From Deltaproteobacteria bacterium (GTDB lineage Bacteria; Desulfobacterota; Binatia; UBA1149; SPBQ01): 64,000 nt of DNA. Location: contig JAJCZM010000005.1 in assembly GCA_029262375.1 (NCBI GenBank), positions 1 to 64,000 on the forward strand. The letters are read 5' to 3'. Made by a program: the position numbers and the translations under genes. The notes beneath the pieces are model-generated. The model had not been told where the DNA came from and did no database searches. It saw nothing but the letters and a program-made list of their open reading frames with translations. Shown here piece after piece: positions 29,822-38,821 of the stretch; the stretch's first letter is position 1; the number at the start of each line of letters is the position of its first letter.

Positions 29822-30412
29822 ATGGCCAAAAGTGCCCCCGGAAACCTCGATGAACAGGAGCAGCGCATCGTTAAGGCTCTAGTGCGCAACCCCCGGATCT
29901 CAGACAACCGCCTAGGCGACGAGAACGATATCCCGGTTCGCACGGTTAGTCGCAAGCGATCGCGCCTCGAACGCGACGGTCTGCTCCGCTATTTCGCCGA
30001 GGTGGACATGAGCGAGACGGGTACCGGGCACTTCGCCTGCCGTCACCTGTACATCATCAAGTTCCGGGTCGGGATCACCGTCAAGCAGATCCAGCGTGAG
30101 GTCGAGAACGAGCCGCATGTCGTGACCGTCTTCACCAAGTCGATCTATGCGTCGCACATAGCCGAAATCGATGGCCGTGTGGCGCTCGTCATGATCGTCG
30201 ACGGTAGGAACGACGCAGACATCGTCGAGCGCTTCCAGGAGGAAATCGTTCCCGCGCTGCAGAGAACCCACGGCGACGACAGTATCGAGGCCATCGAGAC
30301 CATTCGCCTGCTGGCGCCCGTGCGAATGCTTCGCAACTATTTGCCGGCGGTGAATATGGAACGCGGGCGATTGAAGGATGACTGGAGCATCGACTCTATC
30401 TTCGTTGGCTAG
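29822..30412 (+). CDS. Lrp/AsnC-family transcriptional regulator
   Basis: This encodes 196 aa. The N-terminal winged helix reads LDEQEQRIVKALVRNPRIS, DNRLGDENDIPVRTVSRKRSRLERDGLLRYF, the usual Lrp-type organisation. A RAM-like sensor half follows (YIIKFRVGITVKQIQREVENEP, VALVMIVDGRNDADIVERF). It is divergent from gltB, which Lrp regulates in enterics, so control of glutamate synthase is likely. GGAGG lies 8 bp before the ATG. Confidence 0.85.
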   Translation: MAKSAPGNLDEQEQRIVKALVRNPRISDNRLGDENDIPVRTVSRKRSRLERDGLLRYFAEVDMSETGTGHFACRHLYIIKFRVGITVKQIQREVENEPHVVTVFTKSIYASHIAEIDGRVALVMIVDGRNDADIVERFQEEIVPALQRTHGDDSIEAIETIRLLAPVRMLRNYLPAVNMERGRLKDDWSIDSIFVG

Positions 30413-30436
30413 GCCGCGTCGGTGGGCCGGTCGCAG

Positions 30437-30880
30437 ATGGGCTGCGGCGGAGTTACACTGGTTGATGTGATTCGGACCGTCTCCACTCTCGCGATTCTGG
30501 TGTGCGCGGCGGCTGCGGGGCTCATGTTGCCGGCGTCGGCGCCTGCGCGCGATTCCGACGCCGATAGCGACCTATCGAGGCTCGAACGACGCCGCCAAGA
30601 ACTCTTCATTCCCGACGAAGTGCTCGACCCTTCGTTTCCCGATCTCGTAGTAGAGGAGCCCGTGGGCCTACAGGGAGACGGGAACAGCGACAGTGTCGTC
30701 GAAGAACCGCTCGATCCCGATAGTGAAGAGGACGCCGTCGAGCAGCAGGTCATTGCCGGTGAGCGCGTCGATGAGACCGATCAGGCGATGAACCGCGATC
30801 ACTTCGATGAATCGACGACGCCCTTCAAACCGGCACCCGAGGCGCTCGGTGAGGAATTCAAGGATCCCGTCGAGTGGTGA
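30437..30880 (+). CDS. Secreted hypothetical protein, acidic
   Basis: This encodes about 147 aa. A signal peptide (VIRTVSTLAILVCAAAAGLMLPASAPARDS) is followed by a strongly acidic, low-complexity chain (LDPDSEEDAVEQQ, then QAMNRDHFDESTTPF). No domain is recognised. The start could also be GTG 30467, which begins exactly at the signal peptide. The end overlaps the next gene. Confidence 0.6.
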   Translation: MGCGGVTLVDVIRTVSTLAILVCAAAAGLMLPASAPARDSDADSDLSRLERRRQELFIPDEVLDPSFPDLVVEEPVGLQGDGNSDSVVEEPLDPDSEEDAVEQQVIAGERVDETDQAMNRDHFDESTTPFKPAPEALGEEFKDPVEW

Positions 30881-31527
30881 GATGTCGTCTCGTTGTTGCG
30901 GCACTCGTTGTGCTCAACGGCTGCACGTCCGCGAGGTCGATACCGTCCGTGTCTGCACCACCGATCGTGATTGCTTTCCTCGGCGATAGCCTCACGCGCG
31001 GGGCGCAGCTCGATGTCGCGGATCACTATCCCGCCTTACTCGAGCGGCGCTTTGCCGAGGTCGGTATCGCCGTTCTCGCTACGAACGCCGGACATCCGGG
31101 TGAGACGACGGTCGGGGGCTTGGCACGCATTGATGCTGAGTTGGAGACGAATCCGGATGTGCTGTTCGTCGCGCTCGGCGTGAACGACTACGCCGCTGGA
31201 ATTGCGAGCGCCGATAGCGAGCGTAGTTTGAGTGCGATCGTAGAGCGCGCCTCCCACGCCGGTGCCATCGTCGTTCTCGCAGGCGCTACACTCTCGGTCG
31301 CAGGCGAGACACGTTCACGCGCGTCGCAGATCGTAACGGCAGTTGCTCGGGTCCACGGGACCTGGCTCGTCGATGATCTACTAGAAGGCGTGGCCGGAGT
31401 GTCGGAGCTGAATCTGGCCGACGGCATACATCCCAATACGGACGGACAGCGTCGGGTCGCCGAGAATGTTTGGCCGGTCTTGTTTTCGGCCGTCGTCGAA
31501 CTGACGGCCGCGCGTCAGAAGGAGTAG
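30874..31527 (+). CDS. SGNH/GDSL-family esterase lipoprotein
   Basis: This 217-aa protein of the TesA/lysophospholipase type begins with a lipobox signal (LVVLNGCTS; lipidated Cys17), so it should be membrane-anchored. Block I GDSLTRGAQ contains the nucleophilic Ser. Block II (NAGHPGETT), block III GVNDYAAG and block V DGIHPNTDGQ (Asp-x-x-His) complete the catalytic set. It overlaps the preceding gene by seven bases and meets the convergent barrel gene by 13. Confidence 0.9.
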   Translation: MVRCRLVVAALVVLNGCTSARSIPSVSAPPIVIAFLGDSLTRGAQLDVADHYPALLERRFAEVGIAVLATNAGHPGETTVGGLARIDAELETNPDVLFVALGVNDYAAGIASADSERSLSAIVERASHAGAIVVLAGATLSVAGETRSRASQIVTAVARVHGTWLVDDLLEGVAGVSELNLADGIHPNTDGQRRVAENVWPVLFSAVVELTAARQKE

Positions 31528-32876
31528 CGCGCGGTGGCTTGCAACATGTCGTTGCGATCGAAGCCGCCGAACGTGCCGCCCGTATCGCCATCGTAGGCGT
31601 GACCCGCGAATAAGTTGTACTCGAGCGAGAACTTCACTGCGTCGCGGGGTTCGTAGTCTACCCTGGTCTGCATCCACCAGTTGTCGCCGGCTAGGTCATA
31701 GATGACGAAGAGCCACGGCTTGATGGTGTCGTTTCGGTAACCTGCTGAGAGACGCATGCTCAACAGGTCGCTGTCCTCGGCCTGCGCAAGTGCCGGGTGA
31801 TCATCTATGACGTGCTCGTGGACGAACTGGAACGACGCCTCGGCTTGCTCCCAATAGGGAACGTTAGGCTTCATCTCCAATCCGAGTAGGCCGCGCCATA
31901 CATCGGTCTTGACGCGCAGGCCGTCGCCGATCAGCGAGAGGTCGACTCCGAGTGTCGGGTTGGTGCTGAGATAGCGGTTCGCTTCGTATGCCGTGTCGAA
32001 CTTCAACAGGTAGTCGCCCACCGGCGCTACCACGTTGGCGGTAAAGAGGTGGAATCTCTCGATCGTGGGCGTGACGCTCGTGAGTGCTGGGCCGCCCGGT
32101 CCGACTCCAATCGACTGGAATAGCGACGGTCGGTCGTCCCACGACCAGAGATAGCCGACCGACCAGTCCGCAACGATCGGATGTCCGCTGAAGCGGATGC
32201 CCAACTCCGAGTTCTCGAACGTATTGTCGGGTTCGTCGAGCGATTCCACGGTAGCGCCCGCCCCGGTGATGGTGTCTTGGTCGACGAAGGCCCAGGGCGA
32301 GTCGGCGTCAGGGAAATCGGGCGCTTCGAAGTGCGTGATCCACAGGAGCTGTAGTTCGCTTCCGCCGGAAAAGTAGTAGTCGGCGAACACGCCGTCTACG
32401 CCGAGGCGAATCTCGTCGAACTTAGGAATGATGAAGTTGCCGAAGTCGAAAGGGGAGACTTGGTCGGAAACGACGACGCCTTCGGACTCGCCCCACGCAA
32501 TCTGCACGCGCCCTATGCGCAGATCGAGATCGCCTAGTCCGAACTTGAGATAGGCCTCTCGAATGCGACTACTCGATCGTGGGCTGTCGTCGATGAAATC
32601 GGCACTGTCGAACCAGGTGTCGATTTCTAGGCGATACATGAATTTGCGACTGACCTTATCGGTGAGCTTCAGGTTGATCGTCTGGCGATGGAATATGACG
32701 TCGTCCATCTCGGACGTGCGAGCGGCGATAGATTCCTGGAGGTACCCGTCGAAATCCATCGCAAGCGCGGGCGGCGCCGCGCCGAGTACGAGTGCGAGTG
32801 CGACGGCCCAGGCCGATGGCGATGCCAGTAAGAAAGTTGCTGCGGCTCTGAGCGAGTGCAGCGATGCTCGGGTCAC
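31515..32876 (-). CDS. Outer-membrane beta-barrel protein (DUF1302-like)
   Basis: This encodes 453 aa, with GTG start 32876 overlapping the preceding gene as GTGA. A signal peptide ends near ALA. Alternating aromatic/polar strands follow (INLKLTDKVSRKFMYRLEIDTWF, AYLKFGLGDLDLRIGRVQIAWGESEG, LQLLWITHFEAPDFP), ending in a C-terminal aromatic residue (QATARYSF), the outer-membrane insertion signal. This porin-like family is usually encoded with a LolA-like lipoprotein-sorting protein, as here, often with an RND-type exporter. No RND gene is visible nearby. Cargo is unknown. Confidence 0.78.
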   Translation of the reverse strand: MTRASLHSLRAAATFLLASPSAWAVALALVLGAAPPALAMDFDGYLQESIAARTSEMDDVIFHRQTINLKLTDKVSRKFMYRLEIDTWFDSADFIDDSPRSSSRIREAYLKFGLGDLDLRIGRVQIAWGESEGVVVSDQVSPFDFGNFIIPKFDEIRLGVDGVFADYYFSGGSELQLLWITHFEAPDFPDADSPWAFVDQDTITGAGATVESLDEPDNTFENSELGIRFSGHPIVADWSVGYLWSWDDRPSLFQSIGVGPGGPALTSVTPTIERFHLFTANVVAPVGDYLLKFDTAYEANRYLSTNPTLGVDLSLIGDGLRVKTDVWRGLLGLEMKPNVPYWEQAEASFQFVHEHVIDDHPALAQAEDSDLLSMRLSAGYRNDTIKPWLFVIYDLAGDNWWMQTRVDYEPRDAVKFSLEYNLFAGHAYDGDTGGTFGGFDRNDMLQATARYSF

Positions 32877-33691
32877 TGCCGCATGTTCCTTTGACTGAAG
32901 ATTTCGGGATCGACTTTCACGTCCAATTTGAGATCGCGAATGTCGAGAACCGTCTTATGTTTGGTGATGAAGTTCTCCATCATTAACTTGTGCGCGCGCG
33001 GGCGGGGGTCTTCCGGGGTCGTCGGCTTGATGTCGGATGCAACCAAGCGCTTGGCGAGGCGATTCTTCTTGTCGTGGTATTCCGCCTTGCGCACGATGAA
33101 ATCGCTGGTTCCGTACCAAGCTACGGTCTTGCTGTAGCCGGTCTCTTCGCGCTTCTTGTCGTTGTTGGCTACCGCCTCGACCTTGTAGCACTCCACGCCG
33201 TCGACCGATTCTTTGCCTACCAGCGAGTAGTCCCAGTTCGTCAGATCGATGTTCTCCATGTCTTCGTAGGTGAAGTCGGAGCCCATGAAGTAGTCGGTCT
33301 TGTTGGACGACAAAATTCGTTTGACCTTCTTCAGCGCGGGGAGGTAGAGCCACGTGTCGTCGTCTTCTTGGTCGTAGTCGTAGCTGAGTAGGGTCGTGTC
33401 CTTGACGTCCGAAGGTTCCAAGAAGCGCGAGAATCGATGTTCTGTGTCCTCGTCGATCTCCGTCGACCAGCCTTCGATCGTGCGCACGCGTGTTTGTCCG
33501 CGCGAGTTCTCCAGCGTCATGGTCATCGTTTGCGATTCACTGGATGCGTTCGACGCTCGGTCCGCGCGCCGCACGATGTCGATGCCCGTCAGCGGTGTCT
33601 CAGATTCCGGTTCTGCGTCGGCGTAGGGAACTGCAATAGCGATCATCAGGGCCGCTGTGGTCAGTGATGCGGCAAAAGGAAAGAGTCGCGA
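32873..33691 (-). CDS. LolA-like outer-membrane lipoprotein-sorting protein
   Basis: This encodes 272 aa. A signal peptide (MSRLFPFAASLTTAALM, ending near ADA) is followed by the family's SQTMTMTLENSRGQTRVRTIEGW, DDDTWLYLPALKKVKRI, and DFTYEDMENIDLTNWDYSLVG sections. ATG 33691 with GAGGA upstream fits the signal peptide best; an ATG at 33736 would overlap the ThDP gene. It shares an overlap with the barrel gene, so the two probably act together on envelope lipids or hydrophobic export. Confidence 0.82.
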   Translation of the reverse strand, partial: SRLFPFAASLTTAALMIAIAVPYADAEPESETPLTGIDIVRRADRASNASSESQTMTMTLENSRGQTRVRTIEGWSTEIDEDTEHRFSRFLEPSDVKDTTLLSYDYDQEDDDTWLYLPALKKVKRILSSNKTDYFMGSDFTYEDMENIDLTNWDYSLVGKESVDGVECYKVEAVANNDKKREETGYSKTVAWYGTSDFIVRKAEYHDKKNRLAKRLVASDIKPTTPEDPRPRAHKLMMENFITKHKTVLDIRDLKLDVKVDPEIFSQRNMRQ

Positions 33692-33728
33692 CATCGTTGA
33701 TTTCCTCGAAATTCTCAATCGATCGGTC

Positions 33729-35360
33729 CTAGACATAGATGCCGCCGCCGAAGCTTCGATCCTGTCGGATCATTACGTTGACCACGGCGGGTTTGCCGCT
33801 CGCGTATGCGCGTTCGAGTGCGGGGCGGATTTCATCAGGTTCGGTAACGTACTCGCCGTGACCGCCTAGCGCTTCGACGACTTTGTCGTAGCGGGTCGGC
33901 CGTAGCTCGGTGGCGACCATGCGGTCTTCACCGAAGATGTTGATCTGAGGGCGCATCATTTGTCCCCAGGCCGCGTCGTTTCCGATGATCCCGACGATGG
34001 GCAGATTGAAACGCACGGCTGTGTCGTACTCGAACCCGTTCAACCCGAAGCTACCGTCGCCGTAGATGATCAGTACGCGTTTGTCGGGGTGAGCAACCTG
34101 CGCGGCGAGCGCGAACGGCATGCCGACACCGAGGGTGCCGAGCGGACCCGGATCCATCCAGATACCGTCTTTGGGTACGGGTACGACCTTGGCGGCCTTG
34201 GCGACGATGTCGCCACCGTCGCCGATCAGAATCATGTCGTCGGTGACGAAGTCGGCTATCTCCTTGCACATACGTTGCGGATCTATCGGCACTTCGCTCG
34301 ACGTGAGTTGTGTCGCGAGTTTCTCTTCTTCGGCAACTTCCTTGGCGCGCCATTCTTCGACGACGTGACTCCAATCGAGCGTGACGTTCATCGAATCGAT
34401 CGCTTCGATCATGCACTCGAAGGTCTCGCCCAGATTGCCGACCAAGCCAATGTCGGCGGCTCGGTTTTGTCCGATCAACGTGGCGTCAAGGTCGAGTTGA
34501 ATGATCTTCGCGGTCGCAGGGATCGACGCACCGAAGCGCATGCGGAAATCCAAGAGTGAGCCAGCGAGGATGACGCAGTCGGTGGCTTCGAGGTAGTCGC
34601 GTCGAGTGCGGTTGAAGAAGTATGGCGAATCATGAGGGACAGTGCCGCGCCCCATCCCGTTACAAAAGCAGGGGATCTGCACCTTCTCGATAAATCGATT
34701 GAGCGAGTCGGCACCGTTCGACCACTTCACGCCGGTGCCCGACATGACCATGGGGGTTTTCGCGTCTTTCAGGGTCGCGATCGCTTGCTCTACCAAGCGC
34801 AGGTCGGGGCGCGTCCGTGCCGGCGCCATCGGAGTGGGGCAGCGCACTTCGCTCTCGTCTACCTCGCCGAACAACACGTCCATCGGGATCTCGAGATACG
34901 ATGGGCCGGGGTTACCGGCGAGCGCCCAACGGATCGCTTCTTCTACGTATTCTCCTACGCGTTTCGGGTCGTAACATGCTTCGGCCCACTTCGTGATGGG
35001 GCGCATGACTGAGATGTGATCCATCTCTTGGAGCGAGCCACGCCGCAAGTTTTCGAGCGGCCCTTGTCCGCCGATCACCAAGATCGGTGAGTTCGCGCGC
35101 CACGCGTTGGCAATACCGGTGACGCCATCGGTGGCACCCGGGCCGGCGGTAAGAATGGCGCAACCGGGTTTCCCCGGATGCAGGCGCGCCCATGCGTCGG
35201 CCGCGTGCACGGCGGCTTGTTCGTGACGCACATCGACGATCTTGATGCCTTCGTCGAGGCAGCCATCGTAGATCGGCATGATGTGGCCGCCCGACAGCGT
35301 GAATACACACTCGACCCCGGCGTTCTTGAGTGCTCTGGCGGTGATTTTTCCTGCGTGCAT
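33729..35360 (-). CDS. Thiamine-diphosphate enzyme, acetolactate synthase-like
   Basis: This encodes 543 aa. The Glu that activates ThDP is in VRHEQAAVHAADAWAR. The Pyr-domain TAGPGATDGVTGIANA and the PP-domain GDGSFGLNGFEYDTAVRFN, followed by NDAAWG, are typical (GDG...N metal motif). Similarity is to the large subunit of acetolactate synthase and to oxalyl- or 2-hydroxyacyl-CoA lyases, which cannot be separated by eye. No ilvN or valine-path gene adjoins it, so a role other than branched-chain synthesis is likely. Confidence 0.85.
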   Translation of the reverse strand: MHAGKITARALKNAGVECVFTLSGGHIMPIYDGCLDEGIKIVDVRHEQAAVHAADAWARLHPGKPGCAILTAGPGATDGVTGIANAWRANSPILVIGGQGPLENLRRGSLQEMDHISVMRPITKWAEACYDPKRVGEYVEEAIRWALAGNPGPSYLEIPMDVLFGEVDESEVRCPTPMAPARTRPDLRLVEQAIATLKDAKTPMVMSGTGVKWSNGADSLNRFIEKVQIPCFCNGMGRGTVPHDSPYFFNRTRRDYLEATDCVILAGSLLDFRMRFGASIPATAKIIQLDLDATLIGQNRAADIGLVGNLGETFECMIEAIDSMNVTLDWSHVVEEWRAKEVAEEEKLATQLTSSEVPIDPQRMCKEIADFVTDDMILIGDGGDIVAKAAKVVPVPKDGIWMDPGPLGTLGVGMPFALAAQVAHPDKRVLIIYGDGSFGLNGFEYDTAVRFNLPIVGIIGNDAAWGQMMRPQINIFGEDRMVATELRPTRYDKVVEALGGHGEYVTEPDEIRPALERAYASGKPAVVNVMIRQDRSFGGGIYV

Positions 35361-35435
35361 TTTCTGAATTCCCTCGCAATTGCTCCGGAAAGCTTACCTC
35401 GGCTGTGGCGCCAAGTGAAAGAACGGTGGCGCGCG

Positions 35436-35463
35436 TTGACTGTGTCGGCGGCCCTGTTACGGT
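35436..35463 (+). promoter_or_regulatory. Promoter of the B12-riboswitch transcript
   Basis: TTGACT (35436-35441), 16-bp spacer, TACGGT (35458-35463). The predicted start, near 35470, coincides with the first base of the riboswitch P1 stem. Confidence 0.5.
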
Positions 35464-35469
35464 TCGCCC

Positions 35470-35640
35470 CGAATCGTTGGAGCCCGATCGAGAAGGCTCT
35501 TTACGGGAAAGAGGTGCGAAGCCTCTACTGCCCCGCAACTGTAAGGGACTACGAACACCGCAACCGCCACTGAACGTGAACTCGTTCGGGAAGGCGCGGC
35601 AAGTAGGACGACTCCCGAGTCAGGATACCGCGACGATTCG
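35470..35640 (+). ncRNA. Cobalamin (B12) riboswitch aptamer
   Basis: Closing stem P1 is perfect: CGAATCGT (35470-35477) with ACGATTCG (35633-35640). Inside are the conserved class elements in order: GGGAAAGAGGTGCGAAGCC at about 35505-35523, CTGCCCCGCAACTGTAAGG at 35527-35545, GCCACTG (35566-35572), GGGAAGG (35588-35594), and the B12 box AGTCAGGATACCGC (35618-35631). The size, about 170 nt, is normal. It precedes a secreted beta-propeller protein. Confidence 0.95.
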
Positions 35641-35652
35641 TTGGACTGATGT

Positions 35653-35732
35653 ATCTCTCGAGGGGAGAGATTGTCCGCTTCGGCGTTCACTATCGCCTCG
35701 AGAGATCTGACCAGGTTCGGCGCGGGCCGACC
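35653..35732 (+). promoter_or_regulatory. Riboswitch expression platform with mutually exclusive helices
   Basis: ATCTCTCGAGG (35653-35663) can pair with the adjacent GAGAGAT (35665-35671) or, more strongly, with the perfect 11-bp complement CCTCGAGAGAT (35696-35706). The two pairings exclude each other. A further hairpin, GGTTCGGC with GCCGACC (35714-35732), ends just before the ribosome site AGGAGA. There is no T-run, so control is probably at translation. Confidence 0.55.
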
Positions 35733-35747
35733 AGGAGACTCTCAATC

Positions 35748-37160
35748 ATGAAACATTCTATCCTCGCCGGTGCATGTGCACTGGCTCTCACACTTTGTGG
35801 CGCCCCAGCGGACGCTCAGTCGGTCACGACCGCCGCCGGTTGGATCTACAGCAACCAGACGATCGGTGACCTCGTGCAGAGCTGCGTTCAGTCCGGTCCC
35901 GCGGGAACCTTCGTCGGTATCGGACCGGGCTTTACGGGGGGCGGGCAGAGTGTCTTGTTCGTCGATGAAGCCGGTGGCGAAACACTGGTCGTCGGCGGAC
36001 TCAACAGTATCGGTGATTGTGTCTACGACGCTGCAACCGACACGCTCTACATTACCGACAACGCGCTCGAAGCTGCGGGGTCGACGACCGGTGACACGGT
36101 GTACGAGATCCCGGCCGCATCCACTGCGACCGGTCTTGCCGCTGAGGATCACGAACTACTGCCCGCAGGCAGTATTGCGTCGGCGTCCAGTATTGCGATC
36201 GATGCGGCGGGTGACCTCTATATTACCGATTCTACCGGTGCTGGTGCCGGGAACGTCCGCAAGATTTCGGGCGGCGTGATGACGCCGTTCGCGAGCGGAT
36301 TCGAGTTCACGGGCGGAATCGCGGTGGATGCACTGGGCGATGTGTACGTTGCCGATTCACTGCCTTCGTTCGAGAGCCAGATCAGTCGCTTCGATACATC
36401 GGGCACGTTCTTAGGCGTCGTCTCCGGACCGACGTTCGGGCACGGATCCTACGACCTCGTGTTCGACGCCGACGGTCAGCTGATCGTGACGGGATTGTTC
36501 ATCGGTGACGTCGTAAAGGTAGACACAACCGATGGATCGCAGTCGCTGTTGGCTACCGGTTTGACGTTCGCAACGGGTGCGGAGCGCTCAGAGTTTACCG
36601 GTCGGGTGCAGGTGCTGTCGTCGACCTTCGTGCCGGAGATCGAGGACTTGCGTATCCACAAGTTCGTATCGATCGACAAGCTCGTCGCAGGCAAGGGGTC
36701 CCAGAAGACCGAATGCATGTCGGAGTTCTACGGCGTGGAACTTGTGCCGGTGAAGCCCGGCAAGAAGGCCAAGCTGGCGATCTGCGAAGACGGTGCGGCC
36801 TGCGACAGTGACGGACTCGTGAACGATGTCTGCACGTACCCGCTGGGACTGTGCCTGAACGTCGACGACATTCTCTATCCCAAGTGTTCTGCGACGCAGG
36901 TCTCGTCGGTCGCGCTCAAGAAGGCCAAGCCGGCCAGCGCTGCGCTCGATACTGTCATCGCCTCGATTGCCGTCGCTATACCGGTGACGCAGCCGGGATG
37001 TTTCTTCAGTACGGGGTTCGAAGTGCCCGTGAAGATCAAGAAGAACGGTACCAAGAAACACGGACAGGGCATGGTGAAGATCGCGGTGGAACGCGATGAT
37101 GCGAAGCCATCGAAGGATGTCGATGTGCTCACGATGCGCTGTCTCCCCGCGGCGCTTTAG
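35748..37160 (+). CDS. Secreted beta-propeller (NHL-like) protein under B12 control
   Basis: This encodes 470 aa, with AGGAG before ATG 35748. A signal peptide ends near ADA (MKHSILAGACALALTLCG). The middle has propeller-type blades with repeats such as SIAIDAAGDLYITDS, GIAVDALGDVYVADS, DLVFDADGQLIVTG. From about residue 310 a Cys-containing module follows (KGSQKTECMSEF, LAICEDGAACDSDG, CTYPLGLCLNVDD, KCSATQ, QPGCFFS), which I link with large secreted proteins of similar uncultured lineages. No cobalamin-binding motif is recognised. The riboswitch implies it is needed when B12 is scarce. It may take part in extracellular corrinoid capture, or replace a B12-dependent function. Confidence 0.8.
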   Translation: MKHSILAGACALALTLCGAPADAQSVTTAAGWIYSNQTIGDLVQSCVQSGPAGTFVGIGPGFTGGGQSVLFVDEAGGETLVVGGLNSIGDCVYDAATDTLYITDNALEAAGSTTGDTVYEIPAASTATGLAAEDHELLPAGSIASASSIAIDAAGDLYITDSTGAGAGNVRKISGGVMTPFASGFEFTGGIAVDALGDVYVADSLPSFESQISRFDTSGTFLGVVSGPTFGHGSYDLVFDADGQLIVTGLFIGDVVKVDTTDGSQSLLATGLTFATGAERSEFTGRVQVLSSTFVPEIEDLRIHKFVSIDKLVAGKGSQKTECMSEFYGVELVPVKPGKKAKLAICEDGAACDSDGLVNDVCTYPLGLCLNVDDILYPKCSATQVSSVALKKAKPASAALDTVIASIAVAIPVTQPGCFFSTGFEVPVKIKKNGTKKHGQGMVKIAVERDDAKPSKDVDVLTMRCLPAAL

Positions 37161-37199
37161 GACTGTCGTCTGCGGTCGCGGGGCCGGCTTTGGCCGGGG

Positions 37200-37991
37200 T
37201 CACCCGCGGCCGCGGATCAACACCGAGCTGAAGAAAAGGATAACGGCGGCGAGTACGATCGAGCCTCCCGCCGCAATGTCGAGCCAATACGCTCCGGCGA
37301 GACCGGCCACGCCGCAGGCCGAGCCGAGCCCGGCAGACAGCACGATCTGACTGCGAAAGTTGTTGGTCCACAGAGCCGCGGTTGCCGCCGGTACGACGAG
37401 CAAGGCTTCGATCAGCAATACGCCGACGAGGCGCACGCCGATGATGACCGTCACCGCGACCAGAACGAGCAGCAGCGAGTTCAGCAGGTCTACTGGACGT
37501 CCGTAGGCGCGCGCGACCTCTTCATCGAATGCGATGAAGAGCATTTCACGTAGGGCGAGTACGATCGTCGCCACGACGACCAGACCCGCACCGGCCAACA
37601 ACCACAGCTCCGTTGTACTGAGTGCGAGGACGTTGCCGAACAAGTAGCCGAACAGATCCTGCTGGTAGCCGTGGTTCATGCTGAACAATACGATGCCGAG
37701 CGCCATCGATCCTGAGAAGAACACGCCGATCACGGCGTCTTCGCTCAGATCCGCACGCTTGCGGACAACTGCGATTCCCAGCGCAACCGCGATCGCGAAG
37801 ATCCCCGCGGTGATGAGTGGGTCTATCCCCAGCAATAGCCCGATGGCGACGCCGCCGATTGCCGAGTGTGAGATGCCCACACCGATGAACGCCAGCCGAC
37901 GCAGGATGATGAAGAATCCGAGTGTGCCGCACACGGCACCCACGAGAATGGCGGCCAGCAAGGCCCGTTGCATGAATGCGAATTCGAGCAC
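37200..37991 (-). CDS. znuB: Metal (zinc/manganese) ABC transporter permease
   Basis: This 263-aa ABC-3-family permease has about eight hydrophobic segments: ALLAAILVGAVCGTLGFFIILRRLAFIGVGISHSAIGGVA carries the conserved start, then LLLGIDPLITAGIFAIAVAL, LWLLAGAGLVVVATIVLAL, VRLVGVLLIEALLVVPAATA. GTG start overlaps the stop of znuC (TAGTG). It closes the seven-gene operon. Confidence 0.92.
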   Translation of the reverse strand: MLEFAFMQRALLAAILVGAVCGTLGFFIILRRLAFIGVGISHSAIGGVAIGLLLGIDPLITAGIFAIAVALGIAVVRKRADLSEDAVIGVFFSGSMALGIVLFSMNHGYQQDLFGYLFGNVLALSTTELWLLAGAGLVVVATIVLALREMLFIAFDEEVARAYGRPVDLLNSLLLVLVAVTVIIGVRLVGVLLIEALLVVPAATAALWTNNFRSQIVLSAGLGSACGVAGLAGAYWLDIAAGGSIVLAAVILFFSSVLIRGRG

Positions 37992-38821
37992 TAGTGGTCG
38001 TGATCGCCGCCACCTTCGTGGAGGGCGAGCTCTCCCGCGAGGAAATTAAACTCGCAGCTGTAGGCTTCGCGGATGGCGTGACTATGAACAACATCGTCGG
38101 GGTTGCCGTGAATGTGCATGTGGCCGTTGATGCAGATCAACGCGTCGGCTTCGCCCGCGAGTGCGACCAGATCGTGAGAAACGGCGACGATCGTCAGGCC
38201 GAGGTCGGCCTGCAGCTGTCGCAACAGGCTATAGAAGTCGTGCTCGGCCGGAAGGTCCAGACCAATGGTCGGCTCGTCCAATACCAACAGGCGCGTGCTG
38301 GCACACAGGGCCTGTGCGAGCATGGCGCGTCGTTGCTCGCCGCCGGAGAGTTGGCCGATGTTGCGAGCACGCAGGTCTGCTATCCCGACGGTGTCGAGCA
38401 TGTCGTCAACCTGTTTCCAGTCGGCGCGACGAGGGCGGCCGATCGGGCCCAAACAACACAGGCGCCCCATCATGACGACGTCGCGCACTGTCGCCGGGAA
38501 GTTCCGGTCGATCGCGTGTCGCTGCGGTACGTACCCGACGCTGTGCGCTTCACGCCCGCGCCTTGGCCCGGACGAACCGAAAAGTTCTATGTGGCCGAAC
38601 TTCGGTTCGATCAGTCCCAGGATGGTCTTGAGTAGAGTGGTCTTACCGGCGCCGTTCGGCCCCACGAGGCCTACGAATTGTCCGGCGGGAACGTCGAAAG
38701 TGATGTCGCGCAAAACGCTTCGACCGGCGACATCCACGCACACGTTACGAACACCGACGACGGTTGTACCCGGCGCTGGTCGATTGGCCGCATCCGTCTC
38801 TATGATCGATCCGTCGCTCAT
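37991..38821 (-). CDS. znuC: Metal ABC transporter ATPase
   Basis: This encodes 276 aa. Walker A GPNGAGKTT, Q-loop VPQRHAID, signature LSGGEQRR, Walker B LLVLDEPTIGLD and the switch His (AVSHDL) are all present. The C-terminus ends in a His-rich tail (HEGGGDHDH). It overlaps znuA by ATGA and znuB by one base. Confidence 0.95.
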   Translation of the reverse strand: MSDGSIIETDAANRPAPGTTVVGVRNVCVDVAGRSVLRDITFDVPAGQFVGLVGPNGAGKTTLLKTILGLIEPKFGHIELFGSSGPRRGREAHSVGYVPQRHAIDRNFPATVRDVVMMGRLCCLGPIGRPRRADWKQVDDMLDTVGIADLRARNIGQLSGGEQRRAMLAQALCASTRLLVLDEPTIGLDLPAEHDFYSLLRQLQADLGLTIVAVSHDLVALAGEADALICINGHMHIHGNPDDVVHSHAIREAYSCEFNFLAGELALHEGGGDHDH

